A stretch of DNA of 47,489 nt, taken from the NCBI GenBank assembly GCA_947627735.1, contig CANQXG010000015.1, forward strand, positions 1-47,489, given 5' to 3'. Origin of the DNA: an uncultured Oscillospiraceae bacterium. GTDB taxonomy: Bacteria; Bacillota; Clostridia; Oscillospirales; Oscillospiraceae. This document shows, one piece after another, positions 39,747-47,489 of this stretch. The stretch's first letter is position 1, and each line of letters opens with the position of its first letter. The notes under the pieces were generated by a model. It saw only the letters and a list, made by a program, of their open reading frames with translations. It was not told the origin of the DNA and made no database searches. Made by a program: the position numbers and the translations under genes.

Positions 39747-40259
39747 TCACTTTGCCGCGCGGCCCAGCTCCAGCTCCACGATCTGCACCCCCTGGCGCAT
39801 GGCGTAGAGCATGGTGTTGCGGGTGCCGCCGGGGGTGCCGTTATACACCGCCACCAGCACCGACGACGCGTCCACCATATAGCGGTTGCGGTCCATCATG
39901 CAGTCGGGGGTGTAGGCCCGGTGGAGGACCGTCACCTGGTCACAGGCCTCCGCCAGGCGGAAATACCGCCTCTGCCACAGCACCGGCCAGCGCTTTTCCT
40001 GCCCGGCGTAGGGCACGGCGGCCTCCAGCGTCACGTCCGGGTGTTCGTCCCGCAGGGCCACCACCGCCTCGCCGCAGTATATGTCTATGCCGGTGGCCAT
40101 GCCGCAGATAAAATGGCGGTACCCGCCGGCGTACAGACTGGCCAGCACGTCGGCGATGGCCCCCTTCAGGGCCAGGCACGCCGGCGCGCTCTCATCGCTC
40201 CCCCAGAGGAGCTTGTCGGCCCGATGGCCGGTAAAGCAGCATGTTTTTTCCCGTTCCAT
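39747..40259 (-). CDS. SLOG/DUF1273-like (YpsA-type) protein
   Basis: A 170-residue Rossmann-like protein with the N-terminal CCFTGHRADKL signature and GMATGIDIYCGE further in, both typical of the YpsA/DUF1273 branch of the SLOG superfamily. SLOG proteins bind nucleotides or nucleotide-derived ligands; the exact role here is unknown. The ATG at 40259 lies right at the predicted transcription start of the promoter at 40266-40294 and has no ribosome site, so it may be a leaderless mRNA. Confidence 0.82.
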   Translation of the reverse strand: MEREKTCCFTGHRADKLLWGSDESAPACLALKGAIADVLASLYAGGYRHFICGMATGIDIYCGEAVVALRDEHPDVTLEAAVPYAGQEKRWPVLWQRRYFRLAEACDQVTVLHRAYTPDCMMDRNRYMVDASSVLVAVYNGTPGGTRNTMLYAMRQGVQIVELELGRAAK

Positions 40260-40265
40260 GGCCCC

Positions 40266-40294
40266 ATTATGGCATAGCCGGCATGCCGTTGCAA
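40266..40294 (-). promoter_or_regulatory. Promoter of the SLOG operon, predicting a leaderless mRNA
   Basis: Minus strand TTGCAA (40289-40294) and CATAAT (40266-40271), 17 bases apart. The expected start falls at about 40259, the A of the ATG. Confidence 0.65.
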
Positions 40295-40396
40295 CAGATT
40301 TTTCCATGGAAAACATTTTTTCGCCGGGGCTGCAAATCCCCGCGGATTGTTGGCATACTACCGCTGTACAACTTATGAGCAACGGAGGCAAGACAG

Positions 40397-40729
40397 ATGA
40401 AGACCATCTTTTCGGCCCTGCTGACGGCGGCCATGCTCCTGGCGGCGCTGGCCGGCTGCGGTAAGGCGGCTACAGGGGAGACCCGGACCACTCCCACCGC
40501 GGCGCCCACCGCCGGCATGGACCACAGCGGTGACAGCGCCGAGGACGGCGTGGTGGACGAGGCCCACGACGCCGTGGACGGCGTCATCGGCGCCGGCAAG
40601 GACGCCGTGGACGACCTGGTGGAGGGCGGCAAGGACCTGGTGGACGGCGCGGCGGGCGCCGTGGAGGACATGACGGACGGCCGGGAGGCCGCGCCCGCTC
40701 CCTCGCCCGCGTCCAGTCCCAAGCGGTGA
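40397..40729 (+). CDS. Small lipoprotein with four 11-residue amphipathic repeats
   Basis: A 110-residue lipoprotein. The signal peptide ends in lipobox LAGC with Cys21. After a Thr/Ala/Pro linker, residues 48-91 are four 11-residue repeats of the pattern A-V-D-G-V-x-x-x-x-K-D (48-58, 59-69, 70-80, 81-91). This period matches amphipathic helices that lie on lipid, as in LEA or apolipoprotein-like sequences. The tail is Pro/Ala/Ser-rich. Function is unknown. CGGAGG precedes the ATG. Confidence 0.8.
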   Translation: MKTIFSALLTAAMLLAALAGCGKAATGETRTTPTAAPTAGMDHSGDSAEDGVVDEAHDAVDGVIGAGKDAVDDLVEGGKDLVDGAAGAVEDMTDGREAAPAPSPASSPKR

Positions 40730-40837
40730 ATCGATACGCGGGGCGGTCCGGACAGTCCGGGCCGCTCTACATATAACATATTACACAAATTCGGCGGCCT
40801 CAAATCGTTTAGTTAATATAATTTTAACATTTCCATG

Positions 40838-40866
40838 TTGACAACCGCTCACAAGATTGGTAAAAT
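40838..40866 (+). promoter_or_regulatory. Promoter of the mgl operon
   Basis: A perfect TTGACA (40838-40843) and TAAAAT (40861-40866), 17 bases apart. Confidence 0.85.
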
Positions 40867-40872
40867 CTTTGA

Positions 40873-41068
40873 GGAATTGGACAAAAAGGCCCCCGGAATT
40901 TGTCTATTTCCTGACAATGGCGTTGCCAAGGACCGCAGCAGGGCGCCCTGCTGCATGCAGCTGTTTCACAGCTGCATGAGGGCCGCTTCGGATCGGTAAT
41001 ACGGCAGGACCGTTTGGTCTTGCTCTATTATAACTCCCGCGAATATATTTTTGAAAAGGAGATCCAAA
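40873..41068 (+). promoter_or_regulatory. Long structured leader of the mgl operon
   Basis: About 195 bases lie between the predicted start and the first ATG. They hold a perfect palindrome GCAGCAGGGC/GCCCTGCTGC (40935-40954) and a hairpin CATGCAGCTG/CAGCTGCATG (40954-40978), plus a TATTATAA stretch near 41026-41033 that could be a second -10. I do not recognise a riboswitch class. 40730-40837 holds no gene; it is AT-rich toward its right end. Confidence 0.55.
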
Positions 41069-42430
41069 ATGAAGAAACTTCTTGCACTTCTTCTCGCGCT
41101 GGTCATGGTCTTCAGCCTGGCCGCCTGCGGCGGCGGCGACAAGGCCGAAGATACCCCCGAGACCGAACCCGAAGCCGGTCCCGCTGATGCGCCTGAGACT
41201 GAACCCGAGGCCGAGCCTGAGGCCGAGGAGCCTGCGGCTGAGGTCCCCAACAACGAGAAGCCCGTTATCTGGTTCAACCGTCAGCCCTCCAACAGCACCA
41301 CCGGTGAGCTGGATATGGACGCTCTGACCTTCAACGGGAAGACCTACTACGTGGGCTTCGACGCCAAGCAGGGCGCCGAGCTGCAGGGCCAGATGATCGT
41401 CGACTATCTGCAGAGCCACGGCGAGGGCCTGGACCGTAACGGCGACGGCATCATCGGCTACGTGCTGTGCATCGGCGATATCGGCCACAACGACTCCATC
41501 GCCCGTACCCGCGGCGCCCGTCTGGCGCTGGGCACTGCTGTTCCCGACTCCGCCCAGGGCAAGACCGCTGTCGAGACCATCGACGACGTGAACCCCAACG
41601 CCGTGGGCACCAACCTGGACGGCTCCTCCGCTGAGGTCCAGGATGGCGCCATCACCATCGACGGCACCGACTACATCGTCCGTGAGCTGGCCTCCCAGGA
41701 GATGAAGAACAACTCCGGCGCCACTTGGGACGCCCCCACCGCCGGCAACGCCATCAATACCTGGAGCGCCTCCTTCGGCGACCAGATCGACGTGGTCGTT
41801 TCCAACAACGACGGCATGGGCATGGCCGTGTTCAATGCCTGGTCCAAGGACAACAACGTCCCCACCTTCGGCTATGACGCCAACTCCGACGCTGTCGCCG
41901 CCATCGCCGACGGCTACTGCGGCACCATCACCCAGAACGCCGACGTGCAGGCCTACCTGACCCTGCGTGTCATGCGTAACGCCCTGGACGACGCCGACAT
42001 CATGACCGGTATCAGCACCCCTGACGCCGCCGGCAACGTCCTGAGCGAGGATCTGTACTACTACGACGACGCCACCCGCTGCTTCTACGCTCTGAACGGC
42101 GCCGTCACGGCGGAGAACTATGAGTCCTTCCTGGACGCCACCGCTCCCAACCCCGCGTTCAACAACCAGCTGAGCGAGGCCGACGCCCCTGTCAAGAAGG
42201 TTTGGCTGGACATCTTCAACTCCACCGATAACTTCCTGAATGCCACCTATAAGCCCCAGCTGGAGAACTATGACGGCATTCTGAACCTGGATGTGGAGTA
42301 CATCGCCGGCGACGGCCAGACCGAGGCCAACATCACCGACCGTCTGGCTAACCCCAGCGAGTATGACGGCTTCGCCATCAACATGGTCAAGACCGACAAC
42401 GCCGCTTCCTACACCTCCAAGCTCCAGTGA
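41069..42430 (+). CDS. mglB: Galactose-type sugar ABC transporter, substrate-binding lipoprotein
   Basis: A 453-residue periplasmic-binding-protein-type lipoprotein. Signal peptide with lipobox LAAC (Cys20), then a Glu/Pro/Ala-rich spacer to about residue 65, then the binding domain. DRNGDGIIGYVLCIGD resembles the calcium/hinge region of MglB, and VVSNNDGMGMAV is the typical second-lobe motif. It captures a sugar (galactose/glucose-like) outside the membrane. Start at 41069 with AAAAGGAGATC upstream. Codon use is strongly biased, as for abundant proteins. Confidence 0.9.
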   Translation: MKKLLALLLALVMVFSLAACGGGDKAEDTPETEPEAGPADAPETEPEAEPEAEEPAAEVPNNEKPVIWFNRQPSNSTTGELDMDALTFNGKTYYVGFDAKQGAELQGQMIVDYLQSHGEGLDRNGDGIIGYVLCIGDIGHNDSIARTRGARLALGTAVPDSAQGKTAVETIDDVNPNAVGTNLDGSSAEVQDGAITIDGTDYIVRELASQEMKNNSGATWDAPTAGNAINTWSASFGDQIDVVVSNNDGMGMAVFNAWSKDNNVPTFGYDANSDAVAAIADGYCGTITQNADVQAYLTLRVMRNALDDADIMTGISTPDAAGNVLSEDLYYYDDATRCFYALNGAVTAENYESFLDATAPNPAFNNQLSEADAPVKKVWLDIFNSTDNFLNATYKPQLENYDGILNLDVEYIAGDGQTEANITDRLANPSEYDGFAINMVKTDNAASYTSKLQ

Positions 42431-42464
42431 TGGCCGGCTTGAGGATCAGACAGTAACTTGAGCG

Positions 42465-42502
42465 GGGGCCATCAGGAAGATCTCTTTCTGGTGGCCCCTT
42501 TT
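42465..42502 (+). terminator. Attenuating terminator between mglB and mglA
   Basis: A 16-bp imperfect stem starting GGGGCCATCAGG and closing CTGGTGGCCCC, then TTTT. It would let more binding protein than ATPase/permease be made. Confidence 0.85.
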
Positions 42503-42588
42503 GAAACGTTGCTCCTCAGCCCGGGGGAAAGGGGGCTGCGGAGCCGCGTTTCACAACAAAGCCTAGGCGAAAGAACAGGAGTGAGAAT

Positions 42589-44097
42589 ATGGCAGATAAG
42601 GAAGCAAAGACCGTCTTATCGATCCGGGGCATGTGCAAGTCCTTCGGCCGTAACCGTGTTCTCGACCACATCGACCTGGATGTGAAGGCAGGGTCCATCA
42701 TGGGCCTGATGGGAGAAAACGGCGCCGGGAAGTCCACCATGATGAAGTGCCTGTTCGGCACCTATCAAAAGGACGAGGGGACCATCTTTTTTGACGGCAA
42801 GGAGGTCAACTTCTCCGGCCCGAAGAACGCCCTGGAAAACGGCGTGGCCATGGTCCATCAGGAACTGAACCAGTGCCTGGAGCGGAACGTGCTGGATAAC
42901 CTGTTTTTGGGCCGGTACCCGAAAAACTCCATGGGCGTGGTGGACGAGGCCCGCATGAAGCGGGAGGCGGCGGATCTGTTCCGGCGGCTGAACATGACCG
43001 TGAACCTGACCGCCCCCATGAAGACCATGTCGGTTTCCTCCCGGCAGATGGTGGAGATCGCCAAGGCCATCTCCTATGACGCGAAGCTGATCGTGCTGGA
43101 TGAACCCACCTCCTCGCTGACCGTCAGAGAGGTGAGCAAGCTGTTCGAGATGATGCGCAACCTCCGGGAGCAGGGCATCTCCCTGGTGTACATATCCCAC
43201 AAGATGGACGAGGTGTTCGAGATATGCGATCAGGTCTCCGTTCTGCGGGACGGCAAGCTGGTCATGACCAAGGACACCAAGGACACCAACATGGACGAGC
43301 TGATCGCCGCCATGGTGGGCCGGTCGCTGGACAATCGGTTCCCGCCGGTGGACAACACCCCCGGCGACGTGGTGCTGTCGGTGCAGCACCTGTCCACCAA
43401 ATACGCCCCCAACCTGAAGGACATCTCCTTCGACGTGCGGGAGGGGGAGATATTCGGCCTGTACGGCCTGGTGGGCGCGGGCCGGTCGGAGCTGCTGGAG
43501 ACCATGTTCGGCGTGCGCACCAGGGCCGCCGGGCGTGTGTACTATAAAGGAAGGCTGATGAACTTCGCCAACGCCAGGGACGCCATGGACCACGGCTTCG
43601 CCATGATAACGGAGGAGCGCAAGTCTACGGGCCTGTTCCTGGAGGGGGACCTGACGTTCAACACCACCATCACCAATCTGGAACACTACAAGACCGGCCT
43701 CGCCCTTTCCAAGGACAAGATGGTCAACGCCACCGCCAACGAGATCAACGTCATGCACACCAAGTGCATGGGTCCGTCCGACGCCATCACGGCGCTGTCC
43801 GGCGGCAACCAGCAGAAGGTCATCTTCGGCAAGTGGCTGGAGCGGGACCCGGCGGTGTTCATGATGGACGAACCCACCCGGGGCATCGATGTGGGCGCCA
43901 AATACGAGATATACGAGCTTATCATAAAAATGGCCAAGCTGGGCAAGGCGATCATCGTCGTGTCCTCTGAGATGCCCGAGATACTGGGCATCACCAACCG
44001 GATCGGCGTCATGTCCAACGGCTACCTTTCCGGCATCGTGGACACCAAGCAGACCGATCAGGAGGAACTCCTGCGGCTCAGCGCCAAATACCTGTGA
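42589..44097 (+). CDS. mglA: Galactose-type sugar ABC transporter, ATP-binding protein
   Basis: A 502-residue double ABC ATPase of the sugar CUT2 family. First domain: Walker A GENGAGKST, signature SVSSRQMVEIAKA, Walker B LIVLDEPTSSL. Second domain: a degenerate Walker A GLVGAGRSE and signature LSGGNQQK, as usual in MglA/RbsA. It couples ATP hydrolysis to sugar import with MglC. ACAGGAGTGAG precedes the ATG. Its stop is 11 bases before the mglC start. Confidence 0.95.
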   Translation: MADKEAKTVLSIRGMCKSFGRNRVLDHIDLDVKAGSIMGLMGENGAGKSTMMKCLFGTYQKDEGTIFFDGKEVNFSGPKNALENGVAMVHQELNQCLERNVLDNLFLGRYPKNSMGVVDEARMKREAADLFRRLNMTVNLTAPMKTMSVSSRQMVEIAKAISYDAKLIVLDEPTSSLTVREVSKLFEMMRNLREQGISLVYISHKMDEVFEICDQVSVLRDGKLVMTKDTKDTNMDELIAAMVGRSLDNRFPPVDNTPGDVVLSVQHLSTKYAPNLKDISFDVREGEIFGLYGLVGAGRSELLETMFGVRTRAAGRVYYKGRLMNFANARDAMDHGFAMITEERKSTGLFLEGDLTFNTTITNLEHYKTGLALSKDKMVNATANEINVMHTKCMGPSDAITALSGGNQQKVIFGKWLERDPAVFMMDEPTRGIDVGAKYEIYELIIKMAKLGKAIIVVSSEMPEILGITNRIGVMSNGYLSGIVDTKQTDQEELLRLSAKYL

Positions 44098-44108
44098 TAG
44101 GAGGAGAA

Positions 44109-45773
44109 ATGACAGTGGCCAGTCTAAACGAGAAGATCCTGTCCATAGAGGAGGAACAGCGGCTCCTTGCCCCCATCGACGAGTATGTGGGCGCGATCCA
44201 GGATAAGATCGACGCGCTGCGTGTGGACGGCACCGATAAGGTGACGGCGCTGACGAACCACATGGCCGTGGTGAAGGAAAACGCCAACTACACCAAGGCG
44301 GAGAAGGCGGCCATCCTGGCCGAGGACAAAAAGGCCCTCGCCCAGGCGAAGGCCGTGGAGGAGCAGCATAAGGGGGAGATCAAGTCCCTGACCGACCAGG
44401 CGGTGAAATACCTGGACGAGAATTACGACAAGCAGTATTACGCCAGCGTGGCCGCCTCCTGCGCGGCGGAGAAAGAGGCGGAGAACAAGCGCTATGAGGC
44501 GGAGCTGGCGGAGCTGAAGAGCCAGCACGCCGCGGAGCTTGCCAAGCTGTCCGACCAGGGCGAGATCAAGGACGAGAAGTACGTCTTTAAGAACAAGCAG
44601 TTCGACGCAAAGCTGAAGCACGACGCCACCCTCCAGGCCATCAAGGACCGGCGCCATGACGCCTATACCCACCGGTACCACCTGATCGACCTGCTGCGGC
44701 TGAGCAAGTTCACCTTCGCCGAGAAGCAGAAGCAGAAGTGGGAGAACTACAAGTACTCCTTCAACATCCGCCAGTTCCTGCTGGCAAACGGCCTGTACAT
44801 CGTGATCGTGCTGATCTTCATCCTGCTGTGCATCCTGGCGCCCGTGGTGAAGAACACGAAGCTGCTCACCGTCACCAACATCCTGAACATCCTCCAGGCG
44901 GCGTCCCCCCGTATGTTCCTGGCTCTGGGCGTGGGCGGCCTGATCCTGCTGGGCGGCACCGACCTGTCCGTGGGCCGTATGGTGGGCACCAGCATGGTGC
45001 TGGCCACCATGATCATGCACAAGGGCATCAACACCGGCGCGCTGTTCGGGCACATCTTTGACTTCACCGGCATCCCCATCGGCGTGCGCATGATTATGGC
45101 GCTGGTGATCTGCTGCTGCGTCACCACGCTGTTCACCAGCTTCGCCGGATTCTTCACCGCCCGGTTCAAGATCCACCCGTTCATCTCCACCATGGCCAAC
45201 ATGCTTATCATGTTCGGCCTGATGACCTTTGCCACCAAGGGCGTGTCCTTTGGCGCCATCGAGCCGGAGATCCAGAACATCATCATGCCGAAGATCGGAG
45301 GGAAGTTCCCCACGATCATCCTGTGGGCGGTGGCCGTGATCGCCATCATGTACTTCATATGGAACAAGACCACCCTGGGGAAGAACATGTACGCCGTGGG
45401 CGGCAACTCCGAGGCCGCGGCCGTGTCCGGCATCTCCGTGTTCCGCGTCACCATCACCGCCTTCGCCATCGCCGGCATCCTGTACGGCTTCGGCGCGTGG
45501 CTGGAGTGCATACGCATGGTGGGTTCCGGCTCCGCCTCTTACGGCCAGGGCTGGGAGACCGACGCCATCGCTGCCTGCGTGGTGGGCGGCATCTCCTTCA
45601 GCGGCGGCATCGGCAAGATCCAGGGCATCGTCGTGGGCGTGCTGATCTTCACCGCCCTGACCTACTCCCTGACCATCCTGGGCGTGGACACCAACCTGCA
45701 GTTCGTCTTCTCCGGCATCATCATCCTGGCCGCCGTCACCATCGACTGCCTGAAGTACGTGCAGAAGAAGTAA
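44109..45773 (+). CDS. mglC: Galactose-type sugar ABC transporter permease with long coiled-coil N-terminus
   Basis: A 554-residue permease. The C-terminal part, about 330 residues, is a CUT2 permease like MglC/RbsC, with GGLILLGGTDLSVGRMVG and GGNSEAAAVSGI. The first membrane segment begins only near residue 222. Before it is a charged region rich in Lys, Glu, Ala and Gln, predicted helical or coiled coil, from LNEKILSIEEEQRLL to LRLSKFTFAEKQKQKWEN. E. coli MglC (about 336 residues) has no such region. It should sit in the cytoplasm beside MglA. The start at 44109 has AGGAGGAGAA directly upstream; GTG at 44094 overlaps the mglA end. Confidence 0.9.
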   Translation: MTVASLNEKILSIEEEQRLLAPIDEYVGAIQDKIDALRVDGTDKVTALTNHMAVVKENANYTKAEKAAILAEDKKALAQAKAVEEQHKGEIKSLTDQAVKYLDENYDKQYYASVAASCAAEKEAENKRYEAELAELKSQHAAELAKLSDQGEIKDEKYVFKNKQFDAKLKHDATLQAIKDRRHDAYTHRYHLIDLLRLSKFTFAEKQKQKWENYKYSFNIRQFLLANGLYIVIVLIFILLCILAPVVKNTKLLTVTNILNILQAASPRMFLALGVGGLILLGGTDLSVGRMVGTSMVLATMIMHKGINTGALFGHIFDFTGIPIGVRMIMALVICCCVTTLFTSFAGFFTARFKIHPFISTMANMLIMFGLMTFATKGVSFGAIEPEIQNIIMPKIGGKFPTIILWAVAVIAIMYFIWNKTTLGKNMYAVGGNSEAAAVSGISVFRVTITAFAIAGILYGFGAWLECIRMVGSGSASYGQGWETDAIAACVVGGISFSGGIGKIQGIVVGVLIFTALTYSLTILGVDTNLQFVFSGIIILAAVTIDCLKYVQKK

Positions 45774-45796
45774 TAGCTGCCCGAAAAACTTATCAA

Positions 45797-45835
45797 CAAA
45801 AAAGCGCGGCCCGGTCATACCGGGCCGCGCCTTGC
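45797..45835. terminator. Bidirectional terminator
   Basis: Stem GCGCGGCCCGGT / ACCGGGCCGCGC with a 3-base loop. The AAAAAA foot on the left gives a strong U tract for dapA on the minus strand. Confidence 0.85.
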
Positions 45836-45845
45836 GTTATGTCGG

Positions 45846-46730
45846 TCATATGAGTCCGTGGCGGGCCAGCACGCCCTTCAGGGCACGGCGGTTCGCCTCA
45901 CCCATGGGCACCAGGGGCAGGCGCAGCTCGCCGTCCATAAGTCCCGCCATGGCCATGGCGGCCTTGATAGGGATGGGGTTGACCTCTGTAAACAGGGCCG
46001 TGAACAGATCCAACCACTGCCGGTTCATCGCCGCGGCGGCGGGGTAGTCGCCCGCCAGGCACAGATCGCAAAGGCCGCTCACCGCCTCGGGGACGATATT
46101 GGACGCCACGGAGATCACGCCCTTGGCCCCCAGAGCCATCATGGCCACCGTGTCGGCGTCGTTGCCGCTGTAAAACGTGAGCTTATCTCCGCACAGGGCG
46201 GCGGTGCGGGCGAAGGCGGCGATGTCGCCGGAGGCCTCCTTCACGCCGGCGATGTTGCCGTGGTCCGCCAATACGGCGTATGTCTCCGGTGCGATGGACA
46301 GCCCGGTACGGCCCGGCACATTATAAAGGATCACCGGCAGGCGCGTCCGGTCGGCCACGTAGGTGAAGTGGGCGATGAGTCCGGCCTGGGTGGTCTTGTT
46401 GTAGTAGGGCGTGACCATCAGCACGCCGTCCGCCCCCGCGTCCTCCGCCCGGCTGGCCGCGGCCAGGGCCTTGGCGGTGTCATTGGAGCCGATGCCGGCG
46501 ACGATCTTCATGCGTCCGGCGGACTTTTCCGCCGCCAGGCGGATCAGCTTTTCCTGTTCCTCCGCCGTCAGGGTGGCGGCCTCGCCGGTGGTGCCGCACA
46601 CCACCAGGGCGGTCACGCCGCCGGCGGACTGCATGTCGATGAGGCGGGCAAAGGCGTCATAGTCCACCGCGCCGCCCTTCATGGGCGTCACCAGGGCGGT
46701 GGCGCAGCCGGTGAATAAAGGTGTTGACAT
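45846..46730 (-). CDS. dapA: 4-hydroxy-tetrahydrodipicolinate synthase
   Basis: A 294-residue TIM-barrel aldolase that condenses pyruvate with aspartate semialdehyde in lysine/diaminopimelate synthesis. T47-T48 (CGTTGEA), Y110 (VTPYYNK), Y136 (LYNVPGRTG) and Schiff-base K164 (GVKEASGD) are present. TTCAGGAGGAG precedes the ATG. It lies directly after asd, which makes its substrate. Confidence 0.96.
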   Translation of the reverse strand: MSTPLFTGCATALVTPMKGGAVDYDAFARLIDMQSAGGVTALVVCGTTGEAATLTAEEQEKLIRLAAEKSAGRMKIVAGIGSNDTAKALAAASRAEDAGADGVLMVTPYYNKTTQAGLIAHFTYVADRTRLPVILYNVPGRTGLSIAPETYAVLADHGNIAGVKEASGDIAAFARTAALCGDKLTFYSGNDADTVAMMALGAKGVISVASNIVPEAVSGLCDLCLAGDYPAAAAMNRQWLDLFTALFTEVNPIPIKAAMAMAGLMDGELRLPLVPMGEANRRALKGVLARHGLI

Positions 46731-46742
46731 GTTTCTCCTCCT

Positions 46743-46780
46743 GAAAAAAGCGATGCCGCGGGCGGTCTGCCCACGGCATC
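46743..46780 (-). terminator. Terminator or attenuator between asd and dapA
   Basis: On the minus strand GATGCCGTGGGC pairs with GCCCGCGGCATC (one G-U), followed by GCTTTTTT, ending just before the dapA ribosome site. dapA may need read-through or its own promoter. Confidence 0.82.
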
Positions 46781-46805
46781 TTTCGCGTTTATGATATTTC
46801 GGAGG

Positions 46806-47489
46806 TCAGTCCAGCCAGCCCTCGGCCCGCAGCAGCTCCGCCAGCAGCACACCGCCGCCGGCGGCGCCCCGCAGGGTGTTATGGCTCAGGCAGACGAACT
46901 TGTAGTCGTACTGGCTGTCGGGCCGCAGCCGGCCCACGCTCACCGCCATGCCCCCCTCCAGGTTCCGGTCCAGCTTCGTCTGGGGCCGGTTGTCCTCCTC
47001 AAAATAGTGGAGGAACTGCTTGGGGGCGGAGGGGAGGGCCAGCTGCTGGGGCCGGCCGGAGAAGGCCGCCCAGCGGGCCAGGATCTCCTCCTGGGTGGGC
47101 TTGCGGTCAAAGGAGCAGAACACCGCGGCCATGTGGCCGTTGGAGCAGGGCACCCGCAGGCACTGGGCGGTGATGGCGGGGCTTTGGGCGATCTCGATGT
47201 GGTCGCCCGCCACGCGGCCCCACAGCTTCAGAGGCTCCTGCTCGCTCTTCTCCTCCTCGCCGCCGATGTAGGGGATGATGTTGTCCACCATCTCGGGCCA
47301 GGTCTCAAAGGTCTTGCCGGCGCCGGAGATGGCCTGATAGGTGCACACCAGCACCCGGTTCAAGCCGAACTCGTCCTTCAGCGGATGCAGGGCGGGCACA
47401 TAGCTCTGCAGAGAGCAGTTGCTCTTCACGGCGATGAAGCCCCGCTTGGTGCCCAGGCGCTTTCTCTGGGCGGGGATGACGGCCAGGTG
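46806..47489 (-). CDS. asd: Aspartate-semialdehyde dehydrogenase, 3' part only
   Basis: The last 227 codons of asd, open to the window edge. The frame is continuous from base 47489 (reads HLAVIPAQRKR). KSNCSLQSYVPAL holds the catalytic Cys (SNCS), CTYQAISGAGK and VPCSNGHMA are further family motifs, and SHNTLRGAAGGGVLLAELL is the typical end. The SNCS spacing and RVPCSNGH fit the archaeal/yeast-like branch of Asd common in Clostridia. The enzyme makes aspartate semialdehyde for DapA. An internal ATG at 47429 is not the start. Confidence 0.93.
   Translation of the reverse strand, partial: HLAVIPAQRKRLGTKRGFIAVKSNCSLQSYVPALHPLKDEFGLNRVLVCTYQAISGAGKTFETWPEMVDNIIPYIGGEEEKSEQEPLKLWGRVAGDHIEIAQSPAITAQCLRVPCSNGHMAAVFCSFDRKPTQEEILARWAAFSGRPQQLALPSAPKQFLHYFEEDNRPQTKLDRNLEGGMAVSVGRLRPDSQYDYKFVCLSHNTLRGAAGGGVLLAELLRAEGWLD

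Overview
The window is about 47.5 kb of gene-dense, GC-rich chromosome from an anaerobic, spore-forming Firmicute. The protein set and the gene order suggest the Oscillospiraceae/Ruminococcaceae side of Clostridia (Flavonifractor/Oscillibacter-like); this is inference, not a database match. Pointers are an SLH-anchored surface protein, the germination protein YpeB, the order flippase (YabM-like) - mazG - HU - rqcP known from Bacillus/Clostridia, Firmicute-type promoters (TTGACA-17-TATAAT), strong AGGAGG ribosome sites, and many hairpin terminators shared by convergent genes. There is no rRNA, CRISPR array, transposase or phage gene.

Layout. 1-480: a CAT-anticodon tRNA (cut by one base at the window edge) and tRNA-Trp, separated by three imperfect hairpin repeats. 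593-1912: a methyltransferase fused to a STAS domain. 1986-8836: two divergent operons. The left one encodes both aconitase-X subunits and an enoate/dienoyl-CoA-reductase-like flavoprotein; the right one encodes two small polytopic membrane proteins and an M20 metallohydrolase. Together they look like an uptake/hydrolysis/dehydration/reduction module for an unknown small molecule and are the best candidate here for an undescribed system. 8898-12242: azoreductase-like flavoprotein, ferritin, DUF362/ferredoxin protein, TatD. 12285-14903: a BlaI/M56 regulatory pair with two palindromic operators, convergent with a PAS/ATPase protein that lacks the phospho-acceptor histidine. 15196-22742: GAPDH, the yabM-mazG-hup-rqcP block, a D,D-carboxypeptidase, Pgi and a small P-loop protein. 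22808-27556: cysteine desulfurase divergent from MtaB (both used in tRNA thiolation chemistry), then SerC-SerA (serine synthesis). 27770-32115: a 1137-residue NlpC/P60-like SLH surface protein and three overlapping small genes of unknown role. 32148-32262: a four-hairpin intergenic repeat. 32302-36343: TrpS and GltX from divergent promoters that share a -35 box, then YpeB. 36467-40729: accessory-looking stretch with a zinc-ribbon membrane protein, an AT-richer GNAT gene, tRNA-Val beside a broken duplicate of its 3' end, a degenerate beta-lactamase-fold/GNAT fusion behind a SLOG-like gene, and a lipoprotein with 11-residue repeats. 41069-45773: an MglBAC-type sugar ABC transporter behind a long leader, its permease carrying an unusual coiled-coil N-terminus of about 220 residues. 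45846-47489: dapA and the 3' part of asd (lysine/diaminopimelate branch).

How the genes work together. Central metabolism (GAPDH, Pgi, SerA/SerC, Asd/DapA), translation (tRNAs, TrpS, GltX, MtaB, RqcP, IscS), sugar uptake (Mgl) and envelope/spore functions (flippase, D,D-carboxypeptidase, SLH protein, YpeB) are the housekeeping frame. The accessory content is the aconitase-X/M20 locus, the BlaI-M56 pair, and the 36.4-40.7 kb stretch. Three genes (dacF-like, the 31.2 kb small-gene operon, ypeB) have their ribosome sites buried in stable hairpins, which hints that read-through RNA is kept silent there.
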